The translations under genes were made by a program, and so were the position numbers. A DNA stretch of 11,592 nucleotides from an uncultured Clostridia bacterium (GTDB lineage: Bacteria > Bacillota > Clostridia > Oscillospirales > Oscillospiraceae): NCBI GenBank assembly GCA_947169005.1, contig CAMVOG010000053.1, forward strand, positions 1 to 11,592. Direction: 5' to 3'. A model generated the notes under the pieces. That model made no database searches. It was not told the origin of the DNA and saw nothing but the letters and a program-made list of their open reading frames with translations. This document shows, one piece after another, positions 6,036-11,592 of the stretch; within the stretch, counting starts at the first letter, position 1, and the number at the start of each line of letters is the position of its first letter.

Positions 6036-8486
6036 ATGTATCAGTTCAAGCCTATCAATGAGCGCATTGCCAGAATGCGCGACAGAGTGCGTGACCGGCT
6101 CATCGTGGCCGATCCGGTGAAGGCCCGCCTCTCCATGGAGGCCCAGGCCATCTACGCCAACTTCCCCCCTGTGATCCAGAGCGCCATGGAGGAGTATTAC
6201 ATCATCTCCAAGATGCCCATCGACATCGTGGAGGATGAGTATTTTGCCGGCGACGTGGGCAACAAGGGCTGGGGCGCCGCCAACGGCATGATGTGGGTGA
6301 TGGTGGATATCGAGCACACCTGGCCCATCGGCGAGGACGGCCTCCATCACGCTCCCGACGACGATCCCCTCTATTCCCATCAGAAGCTCGCCATCTCTCC
6401 CGAGGACCTCAAGGAAATGAAGGAGCTGATGATGAAGCGCTACAGCAACGGGCTGAACGTGAGGCCTGAGCAGTGGCTCCCCGACGGGGCCAAGGAGATG
6501 TTCGCCCTGGAGGCCAATGACTACGGCCGTCCCGGCGGCTTCCCCGTGATGCTGCCTCCCGGACATCTGACTCCCGGCTTCCAGAACATTCTCAAGAAGG
6601 GCTACGGCGCCATCCGCAAGCAGGCCCAGGATTGGCTGGACGCCCACTACGGCAACGTCATGGGCGACGATATGGGCAAGTATCTCTTCTATTCCGCTGC
6701 CCGCGCTGCCTGCGACGGCGCGATCCTGCTGACCCGCCGCTATGCCGACAAGGCCCGCGAGAAGGCGGAAACCGCCCCCACCCCGGAGCGCAAGGCCGAG
6801 CTGCTGGATATGGCGAAGGGCCTGGACAACATCGCCGAGGGCACTCCCAATACCTTCTGGGAAGCCTGCCAGATGACCATGCTCTATCACATCTTCCTCA
6901 TGATCCACAACGGCCCCGGCGTCACCTCCATGGGCCGCTTTGACCAGTACACCTGGCCCTACCTGAAGAAGGAGCTGGACGAGGGGACCATCACCCTGGA
7001 GCGTGCCCAGGAGCTGGTGGACGCCTTCTTCCTCAAGCTGAACATCTTCTTCGGCGGCGGCTTCGGGAAGACGGCTCAGACCGCCGGTATCGGCCACGTG
7101 GGCCAGCACACCACCATCGGCGGCACCATCCCCGAGACGGGCGAGGACGCCGTGAACCCGATCTCCTACATGGTCCTCGAGGCCATTTCCCGCCTTAAGC
7201 TCCATGAGCCCACCGTCTCCCTGCGTATCACCAAGAACACCCCCAAGGAGATGTGGGACCTGGCTATGGCTACCTCCATGACCGTGGGCGGCCTGCCTCT
7301 GCTGCAGAATGACGACGTTATCATCCCCGGCGTCGTGCGCGAGCTGGGCTTCTCCCTGGAGGACGCCCGCAACTTCGCTTTCATCGGCTGCCAGGAGATC
7401 ACGGGCTCCGGCAACGACTACCCGGCCCCCAACGGCTCCTCCATGGGCCACAACGGCATGTATTGGTCCATCGCCATCACCATGGCCATCAACAACGGCA
7501 TCAACCCGATGAACGGCCGCCAGGCCCCCGAGTGCGCCCGCTCCGGCTACCTCTATGAGATGAACAGCATCGACGAGGTCCGCGCCGCCTTGAAGAAGCT
7601 GGCCACCTGGCTGCTTACCTGGTCCGCCACCCTCAACAACTACACCGAGTATGAGTTCCCGCGCCTCTTCCCGTTCCCGAACCTCTCCATCTCCACCGAG
7701 GGCTGCATGGAGAGCGGCAAGGACGTGTCCCAGGGCGGCGCGAAGTACAATTCCTACGGCGGCACCGCCACCGGCCTCGCCACCGTGGCCGACAGCATCA
7801 CCGCCATCAAGTACATGGTCTTTGATAAGAAGCTGGTCTCCGGCAAGGAGCTGCTGGACGCCGTTCTGGCCAACTGGGAGGGCTACGAGCCCCTGCGCGA
7901 GCGCATCATCCGCGAGGTGCCTCATTACGGCAACGCCGATCCTTACGCCGACCAGGAGCTGAAGTGGGTCATGGATCTCTATTATGAGATCACCCGCGCC
8001 TTCCATAACACCCGCTGCAAGGTCTACAAGTGCGGCATGTTCGGCGCCGCCGACCATGTGGCGCAGGGCGAAATCACCTGGGCCACTCCCGACGGACGCA
8101 AGACCGGCCAGCCCATCGCCGACGCCATGAGCCCTGTCCAGGGACGTGACGAGAACGGCCCCACCTCCGTCTTCGTCTCCTCCTGCTGCTTCGATCACAG
8201 CCGTTATATGGACGGCATGGCCGTGAACCTGAAGATCCATCCCACGGCTCTCACCGGCAACGACGGCATTGAGAAGCTGGAGAACATGACCCGCACCTAC
8301 TTCGACGAGGGCGGCATGGAGGTCCAGTACAACGTGGTGGACGCCAAGACCCTGCGCGAGGCCCAGAAGCACCCCGAGGAGTATCACAACCTGGTGGTCC
8401 GCATCGCCGGCTATTCCGCTTACTTCGTGGATATGACCGAGGCCATGCAGAACGACGTGATCTCCCGCGCGGAGCACAGCCTGTAA
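6036..8486 (+). CDS. Glycyl radical enzyme of the pyruvate formate-lyase-like family, substrate unknown
   Basis: An 816-residue glycyl radical enzyme. The C-terminal radical loop reads R-I-A-G-Y-S-A-Y-F, with the radical glycine at G792. The active-site loop is I-G-C-Q-E-I, with C452 as the thiyl-radical cysteine and E454 in the C-x-E position. A G-H-L-T-P-G-F segment follows the N-terminal helical region, as in PFL2-type members. Canonical pyruvate formate-lyase has two adjacent cysteines; here there is one in a C-x-E context, so it is more like the dehydratase, decarboxylase or C-X lyase branches (established families). The reaction cannot be assigned. Such enzymes need a radical-SAM activase, usually adjacent, but none is in this window. 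No microcompartment targeting peptide is obvious at the N terminus. A strong promoter, 5' stem-loop and strongly biased codon use suggest high expression. Start ATG 6036 has AAAGGA 9 nt upstream. Confidence 0.93.
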   Translation: MYQFKPINERIARMRDRVRDRLIVADPVKARLSMEAQAIYANFPPVIQSAMEEYYIISKMPIDIVEDEYFAGDVGNKGWGAANGMMWVMVDIEHTWPIGEDGLHHAPDDDPLYSHQKLAISPEDLKEMKELMMKRYSNGLNVRPEQWLPDGAKEMFALEANDYGRPGGFPVMLPPGHLTPGFQNILKKGYGAIRKQAQDWLDAHYGNVMGDDMGKYLFYSAARAACDGAILLTRRYADKAREKAETAPTPERKAELLDMAKGLDNIAEGTPNTFWEACQMTMLYHIFLMIHNGPGVTSMGRFDQYTWPYLKKELDEGTITLERAQELVDAFFLKLNIFFGGGFGKTAQTAGIGHVGQHTTIGGTIPETGEDAVNPISYMVLEAISRLKLHEPTVSLRITKNTPKEMWDLAMATSMTVGGLPLLQNDDVIIPGVVRELGFSLEDARNFAFIGCQEITGSGNDYPAPNGSSMGHNGMYWSIAITMAINNGINPMNGRQAPECARSGYLYEMNSIDEVRAALKKLATWLLTWSATLNNYTEYEFPRLFPFPNLSISTEGCMESGKDVSQGGAKYNSYGGTATGLATVADSITAIKYMVFDKKLVSGKELLDAVLANWEGYEPLRERIIREVPHYGNADPYADQELKWVMDLYYEITRAFHNTRCKVYKCGMFGAADHVAQGEITWATPDGRKTGQPIADAMSPVQGRDENGPTSVFVSSCCFDHSRYMDGMAVNLKIHPTALTGNDGIEKLENMTRTYFDEGGMEVQYNVVDAKTLREAQKHPEEYHNLVVRIAGYSAYFVDMTEAMQNDVISRAEHSL

Positions 8487-8508
8487 AACAATAAAGCGAT
8501 CCCGAAAA

Positions 8509-8534
8509 GGGGGCGCGGCCTTTGCCGCGCCCCC
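8509..8534 (+). other. GC-rich perfect stem-loop between the glycyl radical enzyme gene and xpt
   Basis: GGGGGCGCGGC (8509-8519) and GCCGCGCCCCC (8524-8534) form an 11-bp perfect stem with loop CTTT. No T-run follows, so it is not a classical intrinsic terminator. It sits 22 nt after the upstream stop, in an 83-nt gap without a clear promoter. It may protect the 3' end of the upstream message or lower read-through into xpt. Confidence 0.6.
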
Positions 8535-8569
8535 GCGTATATCAAGACGCTGCAGGAGGATAGCATGAA

Positions 8570-9139
8570 ATGAAATTTCTTGAGGATATGATCCTCACCC
8601 ACGGGGAGGTCCGGCCCGGCGGCATCGTGAAGGTGGACAGCTTTCTGAATCACCAGATCGACTGGAAGGTTTACCGGGAGATCGGCAAGGAGTTTTACCG
8701 CCTCTTTCAGAACGATGGCGTCAACAAGATCGTCACGGTGGAGGCCTCCGGCATCGGCCTGGCCTGCGTGGCTGCCCAGAGCTTTGAGGTGCCCGTGGTC
8801 TTCGCCAAAAAGTCCAAGACCTCCAATATCGACGCGGACCTTTATTCCGCCCGGGTCCATTCCTTCACCCACGGCAACGACTACACCATGGTTATCTCCC
8901 AAAAGTACCTGGGTCCCACGGACCGGGTGCTGATCATCGACGATTTTCTGGCCAACGGCCAGGCAGTTATGGGCCTGCGCAGCATCCTGTCCCAGGCCGG
9001 GGCCACCCTCTGCGGCGTGGGGATCGCCATCGAGAAGGGCTTCCAGGAGGGCGGCCGGCTCCTGCGGGAGGAGGGCGTCAGGCTGGAAAGCCTGGCGATC
9101 ATCAAGGCGATCGGCGAGGACGGAAGGATTAGCTTTTAG
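8570..9139 (+). CDS. xpt: Xanthine phosphoribosyltransferase
   Basis: A 189-residue cytoplasmic type I phosphoribosyltransferase that makes XMP from xanthine and PRPP in purine salvage. The PRPP loop V-L-I-I-D-D-F-L-A-N-G-Q-A lies at 120-132 (D124, D125), and the N-terminal V-D-S-F-L-N-H-Q-I-D at 22-31 is typical of Xpt. Length matches the family (about 190). The ribosome binding site AGGAGG (8554-8559) lies 10 nt before the ATG. A two-codon ATG-AAA-TGA (8565-8573) overlaps the start in another frame. No purine riboswitch or separate promoter is visible, so it probably depends on read-through from the glycyl radical enzyme gene. The link between the two functions is unclear. A strong terminator follows. 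Confidence 0.95.
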   Translation: MKFLEDMILTHGEVRPGGIVKVDSFLNHQIDWKVYREIGKEFYRLFQNDGVNKIVTVEASGIGLACVAAQSFEVPVVFAKKSKTSNIDADLYSARVHSFTHGNDYTMVISQKYLGPTDRVLIIDDFLANGQAVMGLRSILSQAGATLCGVGIAIEKGFQEGGRLLREEGVRLESLAIIKAIGEDGRISF

Positions 9140-9145
9140 GAAAAA

Positions 9146-9181
9146 ATCCGCTGCTTCCTGTGTGAAGCAGCGGATCTTTTT
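9146..9181. terminator. Bidirectional intrinsic terminator between xpt and abfA
   Basis: A perfect 12-bp stem (9146-9157 with 9164-9175) and a 6-nt loop, followed by CTTTTT on the + strand and preceded by a run of A (T residues on the minus strand). It fills the 40-nt gap between the convergent xpt and arabinofuranosidase genes and overlaps the abfA stop codon by two bases. Confidence 0.93.
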
Positions 9182-10670
9182 ATGCAAATCTCACCACGTT
9201 CCAGCTCAGAGCGGGCAGGCGGATCGGGCCCTCCGTTACAGGGACGGTCCGGGGCTCTACCTCATGAGGCGCGGCGGCGGTGTTCACGGCCTTCACGTCG
9301 TCATGGTGCAGCACGATATGCTCCACAGGTCGCAGGGCCCCGAAGGCCCTCAGCTCCGTTTCCAAAGCAAAATCCTCCGTCAGCGAGCGATTCACGCAGA
9401 AGAGGGTGAGGCTTCCGTCCTCGCCCAGCACGGCGGCGGCGTCCACATAGGGGACCTCGTCGTAGTCGGCGCAGGCATAGGTCGGGCTCGTTACCAGGGC
9501 GTTCAGCGCCGTGCCCCGTCCGAAGCGGGAGGCGTGGAGGAAGGGCCAGAAGATGGTCTGGGCCCAGGCCGCGCCGCCGTTCTCCGTCATGATGGGGGCG
9601 ATCACGTTCACCAGCTGGGCCATGCAGGCGATCTTCACCCGGTCCGCGTTCCGCAGCAGGGTCATGAGCATGCTGCCCACCAGCAGCGCGTCCTCAAAAT
9701 TGTACACGTCCTGCAGGAGGGGGAGCCCCGTGCCCCAAGGCTGCGTTTTCTTGATGTCCGCGTCCTGCCCGTTGGAGTGATACCATACGTTCCACTCGTC
9801 AAAGGAGAGCATGAGCTTCTTTTTGCTGTGGCGCTGGGCCGCGACGCTGTCGCAGACGGCGGCCACGGACTTGATGAAGGCGTCCATGTCCATGCTGCGG
9901 GCGAGAAAGCCCGGCGTGTCCCCGGTGGGGTTGCCGTAATAGCGGTGGAGGGAGATATAGTCCACGGTATCGTAGCACTCCTCCAGCACCTCCCGTTCCC
10001 AGGCGCCGAAGGTGGGCATTTCACTGGAGCTGGAGCCGCAGGCCACCAACTCAATGGAGGGGTCCACCCATTTCATGACCTTGCCCGCCTCATTGGCCAG
10101 CCGCCCGTATTCCCGGGCGGTCTTGTGCCCCGTCTGCCAGGGCCCGTCCATCTCGTTGCCCAGGCACCAGAGCTTGATGCCGTAGGGCTCCTTGGCCCCG
10201 TGACTCTGCCGCAGGTCCGAGAGCCGGGTCCCGCCCGGGTGGTTGGCGTATTCCACCACGTCCTGGGCCTCCTGGACGCCCCGGGTCCCCAGGTTGATGG
10301 AGTACATGGGCGCCGCCCCCGCCTTGCGGCACCAGCGGATGAACTCGCCCATGCCGAAGGCATTGGGCTCCGTGGTGCACCAGGCCAGATCCAGCCGCGC
10401 GGGCCGCTCGGCCACTGGCCCCACGGAATCCTCCCAGCGGAAGCCGGAGACGAAGTTGCCCCCGGGGTAACGCACCACCGGCACCCCCAGCTCCTTCACC
10501 AGGGCCAGCACGTCCCCGCGAAAGCCCTCCTCGTCCGCCGTGGGATGGCCCGGCTCGTAAATGCCGCCGTAAACGCAGCGGCCCAGATGCTCCACGAAGG
10601 AGCCGAAAAGCCGCGGGTCCACCTTGCCGACGACGTAATCCTTATCCAATATGATCTTTGCCTTTTCCAT
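9180..10670 (-). CDS. abfA: Alpha-L-arabinofuranosidase, glycoside hydrolase family 51
   Basis: A 496-residue GH51 retaining glycosidase that releases terminal L-arabinofuranose from arabinoxylan, arabinan or arabino-oligosaccharides. The acid/base Glu is in W-C-L-G-N-E-M-D (E173) and the nucleophile Glu in S-F-D-E-W-N-V-W-Y (E292); spacing fits well-studied GH51 enzymes. Other family blocks are F-G-S-F-V-E-H-L-G-R near 22-31 and R-Y-P-G-G-N-F-V-S-G-F near 67-77. The C terminus forms the usual beta-sandwich. No signal peptide is present, so it is probably intracellular and acts on imported oligosaccharides. I start at ATG 10670, 2 nt after the upstream gene's stop, with GGAGGA inside that gene's end; the 26 extra codons of the longer open frame overlap the upstream gene and look non-family. 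Translation is likely coupled to the upstream gene. Confidence 0.94.
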   Translation of the reverse strand: MEKAKIILDKDYVVGKVDPRLFGSFVEHLGRCVYGGIYEPGHPTADEEGFRGDVLALVKELGVPVVRYPGGNFVSGFRWEDSVGPVAERPARLDLAWCTTEPNAFGMGEFIRWCRKAGAAPMYSINLGTRGVQEAQDVVEYANHPGGTRLSDLRQSHGAKEPYGIKLWCLGNEMDGPWQTGHKTAREYGRLANEAGKVMKWVDPSIELVACGSSSSEMPTFGAWEREVLEECYDTVDYISLHRYYGNPTGDTPGFLARSMDMDAFIKSVAAVCDSVAAQRHSKKKLMLSFDEWNVWYHSNGQDADIKKTQPWGTGLPLLQDVYNFEDALLVGSMLMTLLRNADRVKIACMAQLVNVIAPIMTENGGAAWAQTIFWPFLHASRFGRGTALNALVTSPTYACADYDEVPYVDAAAVLGEDGSLTLFCVNRSLTEDFALETELRAFGALRPVEHIVLHHDDVKAVNTAAAPHEVEPRTVPVTEGPIRLPALSWNVVRFA

Positions 10671-10672
10671 CC

Positions 10673-11592
10673 TCAATCCTCCGTTCTGTCGTCCGGCGCA
10701 GAGCTGTAGGTCCGCTTTACCCGGCTGCCCTCCCGATTCTCGTTCCACTTTACGCGGAAGAAGCGGAAATCGCCCGGCTCCAGCATGAAAATATCAAAGA
10801 TCGTTTCCGGCTCCTCCCCGAAGGCCCGCACCTGGCTGGGCTGGAGCTCCGCCCCGGTGCGCAAGTCCACCAGCGCGTCCGCCACGCCCCGGCAGACCAG
10901 CTTCAAGGCGCCCCGGCTGAGGCCGCCCACATAGAGGTAAAGGCCGACGACGTCCCCCTCGTAGGGGAAGAGGGAGACCTGGCTGGGCCCATCAAGATAG
11001 CAGGGCACGTCCAGGGCAAGAACGGAGCGGATCACCCGCCAGATAGGGGCGGGCACGTCGTACAGCAGCCCGTATTCGTCGGGCACGACCAGGGTATAGA
11101 GCTGCCCCTTGCCATAGGGGTCCCGCAGCAGCAGGGGATAGTTTTCCTCGCCCACCACAGCCTTGCAGAGAGCCCAGGTGGTGTTGTTCCGATGCTCTAA
11201 GAGGGGAAAATCCATCTCCCGGCGGGAAAACCAGCTCTGCTGGGCCATCATGCCGTCCTCGATAAATTCATTGGTCCGGAAGCGGCGGCCCCGGAAGCGG
11301 ATGGAGCTCATGTCCTCAATGCCGCGGCCCAGGGCCCCCAGCATAAAGCCGGAGGAAACCACCGCCCGGCCCCCGGCGGCGACGAAGCCTTTGAGCTTTT
11401 CGATGATCTCCGGGTCCTTCAGCGCCTGGGCCGTGAGGAAAACGGATCTGGAGCCCGTGGGGAAGTCCGGCGTGGGCTCAAGGGGGATGCCCATCATGCC
11501 GAGAAAGTCCTCCAGATGGTCCTCCCCCTGGGCGTTGGGAGGCAGATAGCAGGGAATGCCCAGGCAGTCCCCGGCATTGTCCAGCAGGGCGT
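10673..11592 (-). CDS. Uncharacterised, probably carbohydrate-active protein, C-terminal part (5' end outside window)
   Basis: The frame is open to the window edge (first full codon at 11590) and gives 305 residues plus a stop at 10675-10673; the N terminus is missing. I do not recognise the family with certainty. The first 100 residues resemble a Rossmann-like or glutamine-amidotransferase-like fold, with a strand-helix-strand around D-P-E-I-I-E-K-L-K-G-F-V-A-A-G-G-R-A-V-V-S-S-G. This resembles the segment seen in beta-galactosidase trimerisation domains and large unclassified glycosidases. The remainder is beta-rich (L-Y-L-Y-V-G-G, D-I-F-M-L-E-P-G-D-F-R-F-F-R-V-K), like an accessory sandwich domain. 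Its stop is 2 nt from the GH51 start, so it likely takes part in breaking down arabinose-containing glycans. A glycosidase role is inference from context and fold impression. Confidence 0.5.
   Translation of the reverse strand, partial: ALLDNAGDCLGIPCYLPPNAQGEDHLEDFLGMMGIPLEPTPDFPTGSRSVFLTAQALKDPEIIEKLKGFVAAGGRAVVSSGFMLGALGRGIEDMSSIRFRGRRFRTNEFIEDGMMAQQSWFSRREMDFPLLEHRNNTTWALCKAVVGEENYPLLLRDPYGKGQLYTLVVPDEYGLLYDVPAPIWRVIRSVLALDVPCYLDGPSQVSLFPYEGDVVGLYLYVGGLSRGALKLVCRGVADALVDLRTGAELQPSQVRAFGEEPETIFDIFMLEPGDFRFFRVKWNENREGSRVKRTYSSAPDDRTED

Noticed and set aside
5976..8477. An 833-codon open frame on the minus strand opposite the glycyl radical enzyme gene
   Set aside because: It is a mirror of the codon bias of the real gene (few stop triplets on the complement). 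Its translation is low-complexity and rich in H, V, G and L, without family motifs.
6036..8486. Canonical pyruvate formate-lyase (PflB)
   Set aside because: The active site has a single cysteine in G-C-Q-E, not the adjacent Cys-Cys pair of PflB, and no pflA or formate channel gene is beside it.
8487..8569. Purine riboswitch upstream of xpt
   Set aside because: The 83-nt gap holds only a simple 11-bp GC hairpin; there is no three-way junction and no recognisable purine-aptamer core.

Overview
The window looks like chromosomal DNA of a GC-rich anaerobic Firmicute (Clostridia; an Oscillospiraceae-like gut lineage is my best guess). The grounds are inference from gene content: a MetF/MetV/RnfC2-type methylene-tetrahydrofolate reductase set, an oxygen-sensitive glycyl radical enzyme, strong AGGAGG-type ribosome binding sites, GC-rich coding regions with AT-rich promoters, and an arabinofuranosidase. 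I see no tRNA, rRNA, CRISPR array, insertion sequence or phage gene.

Layout. (1) 2-349 (+) is the 3' end of queA (tRNA queuosine synthesis), closed by a hairpin terminator that also serves the convergent metF. (2) 4089-439 (-) is a three-gene C1 block transcribed right to left: a fused MetV-RnfC2 protein, a stand-alone MetV one base later, then, after a 182-nt structured leader, metF. Together they would form an NADH-linked methylene-THF reductase, with RnfC2 taking electrons from NADH, MetV relaying them and MetF reducing methylene-THF. (3) 4386-5868 (+) is a two-gene unit: a flavin split-barrel (PNPOx-like) protein and an alpha/beta esterase whose reading frame is broken by an apparent 1-nt frameshift. 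(4) 6036-8486 (+) is an 816-residue glycyl radical enzyme with a near-ideal sigma-A promoter and a hairpin at the predicted transcript 5' end. It has no activating enzyme beside it. It is followed through a GC-rich stem-loop by xpt (xanthine salvage). (5) 11592-9180 (-) is a carbohydrate pair: the C-terminal part of an unrecognised, probably glycosidase-like protein, tightly coupled to a GH51 alpha-L-arabinofuranosidase that converges on xpt.

The points most worth a second look are the MetV-RnfC2 fusion next to a second, cysteine-divergent MetV; the metF leader with its 15-bp perfect inverted repeat; the glycyl radical enzyme with a G-C-Q-E active-site loop and no local activase; and the frameshifted esterase. 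Many long open frames opposite these genes are by-products of GC-rich codon use and are not annotated.
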